Assembly (NCBI GenBank): GCA_963514095.1
Contig: OY741285.1
Span: 17,675,320-17,739,319 of the forward strand
Length of the DNA: 64,000 nucleotides
DNA from: Eutrigla gurnardus
Taxonomy: Eukaryota > Chordata > Actinopteri > Perciformes > Triglidae
Direction of reading: 5' to 3'
The position numbers and the translations under genes are program-made. The notes beneath the pieces are model-generated. The model had not been told where the DNA came from and ran no database searches. It was given only the letters and a program-made list of their open reading frames with translations. This document shows, piece by piece, positions 50,721-63,383 of this stretch (position 1 is the stretch's first letter; each line of letters starts with the position of its first letter).

Positions 50721-50892
50721 TTGATGAAACGTCATTACATTTTCATCAACTTTTTAGCCATTACTCTTAGTCAAAATGCTTTCCGTCTTAATTTGGGGCC
50801 AAAGCCATTCATTTAGTCATTTTAGTCTCGTCATGAAAAAAAAGGTTGTTGACCAACATATTTTGTCATCGTTTTCGTGAACACTGTTTTCC
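50721..50892. repeat. Degenerate TTTAGTC-rich interspersed repeat
   Basis: GATGAAACGTCATTACATTTTC, split by substitutions, then TTTAGTCATTTTAGTCTCG, GTTGTTGACCAACATATTTTG and GTTTTCGTGAACAC follow the order of a common fish DNA-transposon-like repeat. No intact ends are seen. Confidence 0.4.
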
Positions 50893-52621
50893 AACCATGG
50901 TGAGTGAAAAAGGCCCGTTTATTCTGTTTTTTTTTTTTATTCCTTCTGTCACCTGTCCTTCTACAGAACATGCAGTACTTTGAAGAAAACTTTCAATACG
51001 AGACATTGTAATTGCTGATTTAAAAAAGAACCCCACCCACAATGCTGTGAAGAGTATTCTTGCTCGGCTGCACGTTGTTCCTCACCGCAGTGAAGCACGT
51101 CCTCTCGTAGTGCACGCTGGTGTGCGAGAGACGGCGGCGAATCGTGTCTCGGTTTGTCGAGCATCGGTTCTGGTTTGATGATCGGCATGAATCTGCGTGA
51201 AAGACTCGACGTGTGTGTTTAAAATCAGCACATGAGACGCGTTCCGTCAGCCGTCGGACTCCCATGGCGAACCCTCCAACGTCCCGCTGACATCGCCGGC
51301 GGTCCTCTTCTCATCTCTGAGTAATGCATCTCGCCTTGTGGAAGTACAGCGACATTTAAACGGAGTCGGCGGCCGCGTCTCTCCCATGCGGCCTTGTTTG
51401 TAGAGATGGAGGCTCCAGCAGTAGGGAGTGGGTGGGCAGCGCGATGCGTCGGTCTAACCTTCCTCCACTCTCTGATCACAACGTCAATAGTGGGAAGTCT
51501 CGCTCTCGTCTTAATGTGTCCCTTAACTCTTGCTCTACTTGCTTTCCTGCTGCCCCTCTACGGCCTTTTCCTTCTCATTTCCTCCTGAGTATGCTTCCTT
51601 ATGGTCTTCCAGGCAGGAAGTCGCTAATCACAATCCAACGCTGAGATTTCTGCTGGATGCATGTCAACTCTTTACTCTGTGTGAATGTTGACAGCTTGAT
51701 TAAAGGGACGTGTTCACGGCTGAGGCGTGACTGATATGAAGCAGTTGGCGTTAGCGTGACCTAGATATGGTGTCTTTAATTAAAGGTGCCGTCTGAACAG
51801 GGATACTGTTTTCTATGCAGGTTAATGTTTTTGGGCTGCCGGAACTGAAGATATGGTTGCCATTTTTTAGCCATATATTGTGAGTAATGGGACAATGTAG
51901 GATTTTATAGTGGATTGCGATAAAAAACAACCAAAAAAATAAATGTTTCATTTATTCCTCTTTGTATTTATGCAGACTGACCTTATGATTTATGATCATG
52001 CAATTTAAGATTATAGATCATTTTTCACAAAAATAATAAAATATAAAAATATTTGTTTACACGATATAAAGTGACTCCAGTATGTTTCACTGCCATTTTA
52101 AGAGTTTTAAGTATATTTTGATGATAATCGGGGTAATAATGCAATTTGAATGTATTTTTGCCACGATAGTCATGAAACGCTGCACTTTGGAGTCAGTGGA
52201 AGTCTGAGGGAAGGCGGTGGGAACCAAGAACGCGGCAGACAGACAAAGTTAGCTGGTGAACAAACAGTCAGATATCCCCTCCAGAGCTGGTGGAGACCAA
52301 AAACGGAGCAAAAATCAAAGTGAGGATTGTAACTTCGCTCCGGCTCCGAATGGCGTATAAATAGAAGTATAAACGGTTTGCTAACACATCGCAATCAAAA
52401 TCTGTGTTTGCAACTTACCCCAAAGTGGCAGAATATTTGGTTAAAGCAGCTTCACAATTGCCAATTTTGCAATCTCAATATCCTAAATGCCTCTCTTTGA
52501 AACTGCAATCTCTATAAAAACGATGACTCGTTCAGCCTCTTTAGCATAAGTAAAAAGTGAAAAGATCAGTCGGCACTGGAGATCACTGGCTTTGAAAGAG
52601 TTAAGGAATTCTGCCCTGCAT

Positions 52622-52735
52622 GGCTGAAAGAAGAGAGAGGAGGAGGATGAGGGAGAGTTATTGCTGCCAGAGAGCGAGAGGAGGAGGGGGAGGAGGTGGA
52701 GGAGGAAGAGAGAGAGAGAGAGAGTTGCCGGTCTG

Positions 52736-52785
<50 letters not shown>

Positions 52786-52878
52786 TATGTGTGTGTGAGT
52801 GTATGCGTACCGACACCTGGCGCTCGCCCTCCCTCGCTGCTCACATTGTGGAGAGCTCTCTGCCTGTCTGGGTCATTC

Positions 52879-52918
<40 letters not shown>

Positions 52919-53030
52919 TCACCCTCTTTTTCCTTCTATTCCCTCCCTCTATCTTTCATTATTTTCCCCCTTCTCCTCCCCCGGGTTGTTTTTTCCTCTC
53001 CGTGCCCCTACAATCTCCTCCTTTTGTTTA
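52622..53030. repeat. Strand-asymmetric purine/pyrimidine block with GA, GT and CT arrays
   Basis: Plus is GA-rich at 52622-52730. A GT array follows at 52739-52782, a CT array at 52886-52914, and a pyrimidine-rich tract runs to the acceptor at 53030-53031. Long open frames here are low-complexity artefacts. Confidence 0.8.
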
Positions 53031-53031
53031 G

Positions 53032-53095
53032 GATCTGCCTTACTATGGTGCAGGATTTTTACTGCCTGGGCAGACGAGGCGCTCCACTGACAAAG
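53032..53095 (+). other. Candidate exon with strong splice sites
   Basis: A pyrimidine-rich tract of over 100 nt ends in TTTGTTTAG, and CAAAG|GTGAGC is a near-consensus donor. They bound a 64-nt segment. In the phase left by 49806 it reads DLPYYGAGFLLPG, then QTRRSTDK plus one base, open throughout. In another phase it contains ATG and reads MVQDFYCLGRRG. Neither peptide is recognised. It may be an internal tanc2 exon, an alternative first exon, or chance. Confidence 0.35.
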
Positions 53096-53505
53096 GTGAG
53101 CCGGAGGAATCGGGGCGGGAGGATGGATGGATGGCTGGATGAATGGATCGCTGGATTGCGCAGATGTAGATGTGGGAATCTCTGTTGTGAACGTAGGGAG
53201 TGGTGGAAAGAGCCCCTGTTCATTCAAGCTTCAGCCGTTAATTGTATTCTCAGGGATTTTTGCGGCAAGTCTGAGCAGCTCAACGCGTGGGCGTCTCCAT
53301 GTGTGTTTTTAAAGGTGAAAGGTTCAAGAAGTGTTTAGTGTCTCTGGTTCTTTTTTTTCACCCGTATCAGCAGCATGTGTCAAACCCCATCTCAGCTGGT
53401 TTGTCTCCTCCGTTGTGGCCCCTGTGCACCGCGTCACCTTGACCCGGTAGTGGACTCGCAGCAATCAGTGTCTCGGGGGAATCGTGCCACACCTTAAGCA
53501 TGGAC

Positions 53506-53507
<2 letters not shown>

Positions 53508-53549
<42 letters not shown>
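53508..53549. repeat. (GT)n microsatellite, 42 bp
   Basis: A perfect TG/GT run. Confidence 0.95.
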
Positions 53550-53551
<2 letters not shown>

Positions 53552-54211
53552 CTGACATTGATCCACTGTGCTGCTTCATGTAATATCTGTCACTCTTTTT
53601 GACTTCAACTGAATAACATCAAGTGTCTCTGCTTGCTGTCACTGATTGGTTTCCACAGAATTATGTCTCTGTTTATTGTTTTCCCATCTCTCAACATCCA
53701 CCTCACTCGTCCTCCCAAACCTCTGTTTTCACACGGACCAAAACGTGTCTCTATATACTTTCTATCACATCATCATTAAATCAGAATTTTCATTTAGAAT
53801 GGCTGCTCATGTTTGGCTACAACTTTAGATGTGAGAATGTTGGCTCCATTTTGTTTACTTGCAGTCAGGATTATATTGTAATGTTGCCACCAAATACTTT
53901 TTGCTTTCTTGTTCTTTGAATTAGACATTTGAAATCCTCTTTTGTTTTGTAAAGGATACCTCTAAAACTTGGATCTGACGTTTGCAGCTGTGGCCATCAT
54001 TTCTATCTGTTAAGGTGATGTTGCGCCCATTTCAATGTTGCTACAAATAAGTCAGAAGAATCTAAATAACTTTATTTAAAAACTGGAACTCTGCGGACCT
54101 CATTACTCCTACTCCTCATTACATAACTCCTCCTTACTCGGCAAAACACTTCAGTTAATATATACATCAATTGATCTGTAAAATAGTGGGTGGGGACCCC
54201 AAATTCACCTC

Positions 54212-54543
54212 TTAAAGGAGCAATGTGTAGGAATTAGTGACATCTAGTGGTGAGGTTGCAGATTGCATCCAACTGTCCACTCGCCACTCCCTTTCCAAAC
54301 GTGTCAGAGAATCTACGGTGGCCTTCAGGTAAAAACACAGAAGGCTGTCTGTGCAGCCAGTGTTTGGTTTGTCTATTCTGGGCTCCCGTAGAAACACACC
54401 AGGATGACATGGCCAACTCCAATAAGGGACCTGCTATCTATGTAGATATAAACGGCTCAGAGGTTACGAAAACACAACGATACGGAGTTTCCGGTCATCA
54501 TATGAAAACATTCTCCTAAATCCTACACGCTCTACGTTTTTAA
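54212..54543. mobile_element. TTAA-flanked MITE, same superfamily as 19036-19669
   Basis: TTAA at 54212-54215 and 54540-54543 flank imperfect inverted ends (AAAGGAGCAATGTGTAGG at the left; reverse right AAAACGTAGAGCGTGTAGG). Next to the left end is GACATCTAGTGGTGA. The element at 19036-19669 has CCCATCTAGTGGTGA at the same place, so they share ends. There is no transposase; it is a non-autonomous piggyBac/Kolobok-like element. Confidence 0.7.
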
Positions 54544-55009
54544 ATGACTTTAAACACAAAGATACTTAATTTACTATCACACAAGGCAGAGGAATGTGTC
54601 ACGATGGAGAAGCAAGAATTTGGACACTTTTGAAAAATGTCTTTAAATCAAAAATCAATAGTCGCCATTTAATCTTTGGACAATTTGATCTGTGGACTTA
54701 TCATTTTCCGGCTCCACCGTGACCTGACTTTTTCCGGGTAGTCATTTTCCCACTTGCCTTAACTGTGGGCAATTTAAACACCTCCATCAGGAAACGCATG
54801 ACCTTTTGCCGTGTGATTTAGTGCCACTGCCCATTTCCCCTGAAGTTTAACAAGCCCGTTATTAAATTTCATAAAAAAATGTCATTGTTTCTTCTCGAGG
54901 TTAGCGTAGAATGTCATACATAAAATGTAAATGGAAAGTGTTTGGTTGAGGTTGTTTTTTCATAATAAATAGCGTCCTGCCGATATCATATTGAAGCATG
55001 TTCTCAAGA

Positions 55010-55570
55010 CGCCATGCCCGCTCACCAGTCATCCACTTCCTGTCTCTCTGTTCCTTCTCTCTCCCCCTCACTCTGTCATCACTTCACTGACTGTAACTCT
55101 CTCCTTCTTTCTCGCACACTCTGCTACTCTCTCTCTCTCTCCCACCCACTCAGATATTTCTGGAGAACAAAAGGATGAGAGAGAGGGAGATGAAAACAGT
55201 GGAGCAGGGAAGGCTTAATGTTCCAGCCTTTACGTAGGCTAATGAGTCTTCACCGCTCCATCCCCTCTCTCTTCCTCCCATCCTCCTCCTCCTCCTTATC
55301 CACATCATCATCTCATGACCAAACTTGTCCTCCTCGCTCCTTCCTTTCAGGATCTCCCACCTCGGAGTCACGTCGTCGCCCCCCCTCCATCTCCATCTCC
55401 TCCAGTCGTCACGGCCGCTTCCTCCTCCTCCTCCTCCTTCATCTCTCTTCGCTCTAACATTTTCATCACACTTTCTTGTTACATCCGTCCGACCGTTCAT
55501 CCTTCCTTTCATTCCTCGTGGCGTGGTTATTTTCTGACACCCCCTCGTCATGTTTTTTTCCCACTCATTC
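55010..55570. repeat. Pyrimidine-rich low-complexity region
   Basis: About 550 bp of plus strand is mostly C and T, with CTCTCT and CCTCCTCCTCC stretches. It creates long low-complexity frames on both strands. One CTTTCAG at 55350 could act as an acceptor, but no matching donor follows. Confidence 0.7.
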
Positions 55571-56647
55571 CACCTATTCATCATCCCTTTATTCTTGTTA
55601 TTACAGGTGCTAACCATTTGCCTCAGCACTCTATTTTTAAACTATTTGTTCTTTTTCATATCTTTTTTATACTATCGTTCTATATTTTCTTTTCGTAATG
55701 CATCTTTCTCTTCCTAGCACACCACACACTGACCCATACACAGACTAGACCCAAACAAAGCAGCCTGCATAATTGTGCATTTGGCCGTGAGAAATATGAA
55801 ATAACGTGGTGGTGGCCCATTTAAATGTTTGATGCCATGCAGGACTGCTAACCCCCCTCCTTCAGAGGCATCCTGTTGTTTTTCTGTCAGTCGGGGGGTT
55901 GAAACTGGCCTTTCATTGTGCCTCTTGTTGTGGATGGGCTCATTATTGCTGCTCAACGCTGTGTGCCTTTGAATAGCAGGAAGTGCCCATGCTAGCTGAG
56001 CATACTGAGGGATATTGTGTCGCTCTACTCACCGCATGGGAAAGCAGCAAAACATAACATTGCGTAAGTGGACGGCGGCGGTTTACCTCACAAAGTTGGG
56101 AGGGGCCACGATGGCGATGCGTGGACAGAAGTCACGGCAGCTGTGTGTCCCGATGCGTCCCGCCGCCTGTCTCTGACTGACGTGCCATCTCCGAATTCAA
56201 ACCTACCGTCTGCCTGACTGTCTGGTGGCCTTCTCTTCCTCCTCTTCAGTCTATGGCAGCCATGTTTTTCACTCTCAGTAGCTGTAACTCCTCCTGACAC
56301 TCGCTGGAAGGCAGGACTGGATTTCTCTGGCCTCCGGATGAGTTTATCTGCTTTGACAAGTCTGGTGATTTTGCCAAAGACACGTGTACTGAAACAGGTG
56401 CTGAAATCATTCATTGATTGAAAGAACATTTATCAAATACAATTTTGACGATGGATTATTCGGATGGTTCCAGATTCTCACATTTGTTTCTTTGGTCTGT
56501 TTTGTATCAGTATAGATGGAATAACTTTTGAGTTTAAGAGTGTTTAGTGGTCAAAACACTTTAATGACACATAATCAAGTTAAGCAACAAGAATACCTTT
56601 GGTCTGGGAGCTTTGCCACAATTTCAGGCTTAACAATTGATATACAG

Positions 56648-56675
56648 TATATATATATATATATATATATATATA
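56648..56675. repeat. (AT)n microsatellite
   Basis: A perfect AT run of about 14 units. Confidence 0.9.
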
Positions 56676-57317
56676 GGAAAAATAAATTCCCTCATTAAAT
56701 GATAATGAATGTAATCATTAGTTGCAGCCACATTCTCCAGCTGATCATACTAAATATAGTTTCTCTGGGCTGCATTGCATGGAAGTGAAGAGAAATATGG
56801 CCGCCACCATCACTACCAATGCAATAAGCTACCAAGATTACTTTAACACGTGCCTGAATTATGGAAGCTAATGTTGTAACTGTATTTCTGTAAGTTAGGG
56901 TGAAGTATGCAACTTGTGTTACGGTTAAACGTGGATCAATAATTAAAGAAAGCTGTAGGACTGTGTTTGCAAGTGCCTTCGCTAGCTAAAGTAGCTTGCT
57001 AAGAGATAGCTAACATTAGCTTTCTAACAGCTAGTCCCCAATAACCAACAACTACGCCCCCTTTAGGAAGGATGCTAACATACTCCTTTGGCGTGCTGAG
57101 AATACAATTCTAGGCATTTTCCTGCGTATTGTGGATTATCTTCTCCTCCGGTGAGCGTCGCTCCGTCTCTTTAGAAACCGACCGAGCAGTGACGACTACA
57201 ACCCAGACAGGATGAAGTGCCTTGCTCAAGGCTGCACATGAAACACTGGTGGAAGGCTTCCACGCTGGATCTGGGAAAAACAATGTGTCTCTGGCCTTTA
57301 TCTATTTTCAGTATCTA

Positions 57318-57318
<1 letters not shown>

Positions 57319-57350
<32 letters not shown>
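57319..57350. repeat. (AC)n microsatellite, 32 bp
   Basis: A perfect AC run. Confidence 0.95.
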
Positions 57351-57352
<2 letters not shown>

Positions 57353-57815
57353 GCCTATATCCTGGAGTTTGTGACATTGTTTTTTTTTTTTTTTTAAACC
57401 CATCGTTGAATTCTTTGCACTCTGCAATGTTTTTCAGGAATTAGAAGGTTTTTCTCACTGTTGATTCTCAACAATGACATTGATGAAATCCAATATTCTG
57501 CTTTCGTTCAACGAAGGACAATGCAGCAGTTCATGTTAGGACGAACGTTTGTCTCTTGAATCATTCTAATGACACTCTAAATATACCGAGTGTATTACGG
57601 GGTCGCAGCTGTCACTTTGAGGATGGAAGACATCCAGCCGCGTAGCGTAGCCTAATTCCTCCTCGCCGTGTGCGAAGCGCCGGTGTCGGCCGTGGCACTG
57701 CAGGCTCCGCAATCCCCAAGTCTGTTTTATATTTAATGTGTATTTCATTATTCAGGCCTGCTTGTTTGCAGTTGTAGACCCATCTTCCACTGCAATTGAG
57801 ATGGCGTGTGGGTTT

Positions 57816-57816
57816 T

Positions 57817-57881
<65 letters not shown>

Positions 57882-57899
57882 GCGTGTGCGTGTGTGTGT
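57816..57899. repeat. Compound (CT)n(GT)n microsatellite
   Basis: About 8 CT units run into about 33 TG units with three TGCG interruptions. Confidence 0.95.
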
Positions 57900-59547
57900 C
57901 GTCGTATGGGCACAACGACACTGAGAATGAGTGAATTATTGCACTGCTGTGGGCAAGAGCAGGATAAGAATAACAGCACCACGAAGGGCACATCTCTGTC
58001 GCTCTGCTTCACCTCTCTCCGTCCTCCACGCCTCGTCCGTTACTATGGCCACAGTCAACGGCTGCCGCTCTCGTCGCTCCTCTGTCTCCTCCTCCCTCAC
58101 CACTTCTCACTTGCTAATTGTTGAACGCCTTGTGCTTTGATTGGGATGAGGAGGAGGAAAACTAAATGAGACTTGTCTGCCGTCGGCCTTTTCCTAGCCG
58201 ACACCCTTTTTTTACGGTGGGGTTTTTATTGCTTGTGGCGGTTTTGCAGACACTGTATGCTTCTTTATCTGTTGTTTGGCATTTAGCCGGTTGCTCCACA
58301 AGGAGGTGCAAGCATTAAGTCATGATATAAATTGATATACCAGTGATTGTGGAGGAGCTTTTGTGTTTTTCATAACCTTTAGAAGTCTTTTATAGCGCAC
58401 AGAACCCCTCAATTAGCTGATATTCTATCAAAACATGACTCATTTCAGATTTGTCGCTCTTCAAAACGAATATCACCAAATGGACTCTCCAACAAAAATG
58501 AATTATATAATCCGTGCAGCCCCGCAGGCGGTCTGTGTAAATGAACTTCAGTCTGAACCTGCGAGAGAGGGTTTACACTTACAACGTGGCATCCTAATCT
58601 ACAGCCCGGGGCTGTGTGGTTGCCGGGCGAATGCCGCACTGCCCTTCTGGGGGCTCATGGGATTTTTTAAGTGAGTAGTGAGTGTATTTTAACCCAAGCC
58701 AAGTCACTTTTGCATCTGAACAAAATTCTATTTGAGGTATCTGTTTCTATAACCATCAAGCTGAGGTGAAAGGCAGATGTAAACAGGGAAATGTCATTTT
58801 TGCCTCTGGCTCTGTTACGGAGGGCAAACACGTAAATCATCTTGCAGCAAGTAATGCTTGCTAGCAGCGGCAGGTCCACCCAGTTCGGTGTTGTGTTTCA
58901 TTTCATCGTGAGAAAAATCCTCGAGTATCCTTCAGTGATCTTCCAAGAAGAGGTTCATCCTCAGCAGATAGCTGGCAGAGACCAGATTAGAGTACAAACT
59001 TCTCGCTCCACATTTGGGGGTTTTGTTGTGGAGCTTACAAATCCCCGCAGCAACAAGGATAAAGATCCCATTTAGCGGTGTTCCTTTTTAAGCTGCTGTA
59101 TGGTAATCACTGAGTCTGTCATTCACAGAGGCGGTTATTTGTAAGGCAGTGAATATCTTCCACTGTAATGAACAAGCACCGACTGCAGTGGGAACTCCTC
59201 TTTTCTTTTTTGTCTCAGCCTGTGTGAACCTATCAGGATCCCAACCTTTTCTCATTAAACACTCTTCGGCGGTGCAGAGAGAGGCATCTGCAACCTTAGC
59301 AGGAGTCGCTCCTCCTCTCGCTGCAGACAGCCAGAGGTCAAAGGGACCCGCGGGCGCCGCTCCTCCTGGGCGGCGGCCTGAGACGTGCTCGTCAGCTGAA
59401 AACACCAATCCTGTTAACAGGACAGCAGATGCAGCATGACAGCGTCGCTGCTGCACGCTGTTCACAGACGGAAGGCAACAAGGTTTCATCTGATCAAACC
59501 ATGTCTGCTTCTTCATGTACTTGATACTGATACATGATACTGATGCT

Positions 59548-59835
59548 TGGAGGCGGGAAGTAACCAAGTACAAATACTTTGTTAATGTTCTTAAGTAGAG
59601 TTTTCAGGTTTCTGTACTTTTACTCCCTACATTTGGAAACAAATATCTCTACTTTCAGGCTTAAGGTTTAATGCATTTGAGAGGAATTACAGATTTTATT
59701 TTCCTAGCCAATAGAAATGACCTTCATAGGAATACATTTTACTTTATATTTCAGGACGTTTAAAAGCCTGTACTTTTTCAACTTTACTCGAGTAAAGGAG
59801 TTGAATCAGTACTTCTACTTGAGTCACACTTACTA
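59548..59835. mobile_element. Degenerate teleost MITE-like repeat
   Basis: It begins AAGTAACCAAGTACAAATAC and contains TTCTGTACTTTTACTCC and CTACATTTGGAAAC. It ends with AACTTTACTCGAGTAAAGGAG and GTACTTCTACTTGAGT. This GTACTT/AAGTAC vocabulary is that of a common fish non-autonomous element with inverted ends. The copy is old. Confidence 0.5.
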
Positions 59836-60644
59836 CAGCCTGCCATGCCTAGTTACCTGTGACTGGACGACCATTTTCTGGTTCTGGCTTCTCAAACCAG
59901 ACAATTTGCTGCTCTTCTCTGTTTTGTATCACTGAAAACTGAATATATTTTGGGACTTGTTTGTTGAGCAAATCGAGCAATTAGGAGACATAAGATTGGG
60001 ATGGTCATTATTTTGTATTTCCTGACATTTAAAAGACTAAGTTATTGATCGGAACATTTTCATGCTCAAAGGCTGAAATCAAAGACAATCAGGGAGATTG
60101 TCATAGCCTTGATGCTAGCAGGAGTGATGGACAGACGGTGTAAAGGTTGTTAAAGGGACTGTGGCTATACGAGCACGATGGACGCCAGGCTGCTGTTCAC
60201 TGCAGTATTCTCCCAAACACCGGAGGGCGTACCGACAAAATACTGCATGAAGAAGTAAGAAGTCGTGAAGATACGAATCAAACTCCTCAATGCTGAGGGG
60301 GGATTGTGTTCAGCTGTAAACACCTCCTATTCACGTAACCCATTCATTGGGAGGCCTGCAGGCAGACCAGGAGCCTCACGTCTTCATGTTTCTGAATATC
60401 CCCCAGTACACTTCCATTTCCGTTTGGTTATTTTTTGCTGCGTGATTTTCACTTCTCTGTGTGATGTAATCCCAGCGGTGTGTCAGACTGAAGGTAGGAG
60501 ATGCTTTATTTATTTATCTTTTTTTCCAGACTCTTCTTCACTGGCTTTTTTATTTTTATGTCTGTTTTTCAAACGAAGTCCGCCCACTCAGTGCTGCGAC
60601 ACAGCTTTTCTCAGCATCGGATGGCAGTGTAGGAGTTGGGGCAT

Positions 60645-60645
60645 A

Positions 60646-60732
<87 letters not shown>
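60645..60732. repeat. Compound (CT)n(CA)n microsatellite, ~88 bp
   Basis: About 34 CT units with one early interruption are followed by nine CA units. The 281-codon plus frame across it is low-complexity. Confidence 0.95.
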
Positions 60733-61013
60733 TCCTCTGTTTTCTCCATCACAACACCTCCATCCATCCAGGACACTGCTGAGTTGTGTTGCTGTCAGCC
60801 AGAGCTTGACGCACTCAGCTACTCGCGTATGCGTCACCTCGCTGGCCCGGCGCCACCGTCGTGCTGCTCGCTGTCCTCCACACAAACCTCGCCGGCCGGG
60901 GTCACAGGTCTTTTCCGGAAGGGTGGCAGGGAGCGAAGTGGTATTTTTAAGATGAGGAAACACTTTTGTATCGGGTATCGTGTTTGGGGCAAGTGCAAAA
61001 CCATATACATACA

Positions 61014-61014
<1 letters not shown>

Positions 61015-61044
<30 letters not shown>
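61015..61044. repeat. (AT)n microsatellite
   Basis: A perfect TA run of about 15 units. Confidence 0.9.
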
Positions 61045-61049
<5 letters not shown>

Positions 61050-62613
61050 CTCATATATTGGCCGATATTTACATAGAAGAAACACTAGATGTCATTTAGT
61101 AATCTCTTAAATGAGTTTTGTTAGCTTTACAGTTGAAATACTGGACCACTATGTGAAGGAGAGGCTGTTCTTTTTGAAAAAAACTTATTACACAATACGT
61201 TGTGTCATGTAGGTCATAAAATTGCTGGTAATGAGGTTAAAAAAAGGTGAGGTTAAAAAACCCAAAAGGAGCAGCAACAGCAGCAATATGAGCTGTAAAA
61301 TAAGCTGCGTTAGGGTTTGTGGTAGCCGGCGGGTAATCAACAGTTATGTAAGAACGGGACAGATAGAGATACCCCTGTATGCTTTGGGCATGACGGGGAT
61401 ATCTCTTCTTTTATCACTTCCGCTGGTTCCTGTTGGCAAAATACAAGATGCCACTAACTTACTCTTTTTTTCTCTCGGCACGTAACCCAATATGCAGAGA
61501 GAACAAATGAGCCACAACAAAGAGTCATCCAAATATTTTTGTGCTCCTTGTTTACACTGTGACCTGTTTTTTTCCTCCACTTTAAACCCCCCACCCCCCT
61601 CAAACCTCCCCCCCAGACATTAGAGGCAAAGCTTTTATTTGCTAAGCTTGGATTTATAGCTGGGACTCAAGCAAATAAGCCGAAATGAATCTCATATTTA
61701 AGAGTGTTTGCACCAGACCACAAATAGAGAGTGCTAATCATGATGCATAGTCATATTTGCAGGGAATATTGTGGCAGAAAATATTAGTAAAATGTGTCCC
61801 ATCCAATACTTGTATTTTTCCCTCTGTGTTCTTTAAACTAACAGTTCTTTGGTTTACTGGATACACAGTTTAGCCCACTTATTACTCAATACACAGACTC
61901 CAGCATGAAGGCCAGTCTATGTGAACAAGTCCAGCTTGTGTTATGTTTTAAATCCATTTTATTTCTGTATGTTGTTGGACTATTCAGCAGGCAGTGGGCA
62001 CTAGAACCACTCAGAAGTGTCTGCTGCCCACACAGTATATCAGCTGCTTTGCTCTCATGCTGCCTGCTTGTTTTCTTCTTCTGGCTTGTAAAGCAGTAGA
62101 TACACACATTAAATCAAAGCCCATATGAGCATTGTCCTAAACGCAGTTAACAGCTTGTGAAACCGCCGGCTCTGCTGCTCACCTTTTTTAATTTCCCACA
62201 GTTGGAGCTCGGTGCGTCCTCTAGTGGGCAGGAGAGGTACTGCCAAATTGACGGTTTGCTACGTACCTCGCTTTGTGTGTCACGCTTCAGTCTGTCAGAG
62301 AAAATGTATTTATTTTGAAAATTATTAACATTCAACAGTTGCTCGTTGGTCATAATTCTTAGTTTTACAAGTTTAAGTTCACAATAATGTTGCAAAATAC
62401 TGTGATGTTTGGTTTTCTCCATATTGTCCTAATTCCAGCCTTGTTCATAAAATAGGAAACATTACACCACAGATTGACCTTGAAATGAAACTTTGCATGT
62501 CTATGAATTTAATATAAAGTATAATTAGTTCAGAAGATAAAAGTGACCATGTAGCTAAACTGTTCAAGAATATAAGAATATTGTAGGTCTGATCTCACTG
62601 CGGCATCCTTGCT

Positions 62614-62715
<102 letters not shown>

Positions 62716-62870
62716 TGTCTAATATACAGTCAGTGTGTGTGAGTGTGTGTTGTGGTTTTGGATGGAAGTGGTTCCCTATTGTTTTACATCAGCAGGATGT
62801 CAGAGCCCTCCACTTCCTGTGGTGGGTCAGCAGCGGAGGAGAGACAGCACCAAGCTCTCTCACAGAAGAT

Positions 62871-62872
<2 letters not shown>

Positions 62873-62965
<93 letters not shown>

Positions 62966-62980
62966 CGTGTGTGTGTGTGT
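62873..62980. repeat. (GT)n microsatellite with GCGCGCGTGCG core
   Basis: About 108 bp of alternating purine-pyrimidine sequence, with GCGCGCGTGCG inside the GT array. Confidence 0.95.
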
Positions 62981-63290
62981 GCTCTCTTAGCTTACACTGA
63001 GGCTGATGCTAATGAAGATGTCCGCCAACGTTGAAGCGAGCAGATGTCTGCTCTGGTACGGCTCGCTGCAGCTCGCTGTAGCTCGCTGTGTTGCTGTGAT
63101 TCATTGAGATGCTCCACTTTGCTCAGACTCTGATTAAATCCAACTTTAATGAATGACAAAGCACAAAAGCACAACATTTGATTTTCTGAGACCAATGTCT
63201 GTTTGGTGACATCAGAGCTGACAGAAAAAAGATGCCAATGCAAATAGTGCAAAAGTGCCAAACATTTGCTGATTTCAGCTTCTCAGATGG

Positions 63291-63291
<1 letters not shown>

Positions 63292-63381
<90 letters not shown>
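63292..63381. repeat. (GT)n microsatellite, ~90 bp
   Basis: A perfect GT run of about 45 units, the third in the cluster. Confidence 0.95.

Positions 63382-63383
<2 letters not shown>

Noticed and set aside
51406..51644. Possible tanc2 exon starting ATGGAGGCTCC after GTAGAG
   Set aside because: The phase and a Gly-Gly-Ser start are tempting, because TANC2 has a similar start there. But the pyrimidine tract is weak, no good donor follows, and the peptide soon ceases to resemble TANC2.
55351..55460. Possible exon after CCTTTCAG in the pyrimidine-rich block
   Set aside because: No donor follows in a suitable frame, and the peptide becomes poly-Leu/Ser from CCTCCT repeats.
59088..59573. 161-codon minus-strand frame
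   Set aside because: Part overlaps a MITE-like repeat and no domain is visible. The opposite strand is also open over much of it.
60265..61110. 281-codon plus-strand open frame
   Set aside because: Its length comes from CT, CA and AT arrays. There is no domain, and composition changes at each repeat border.
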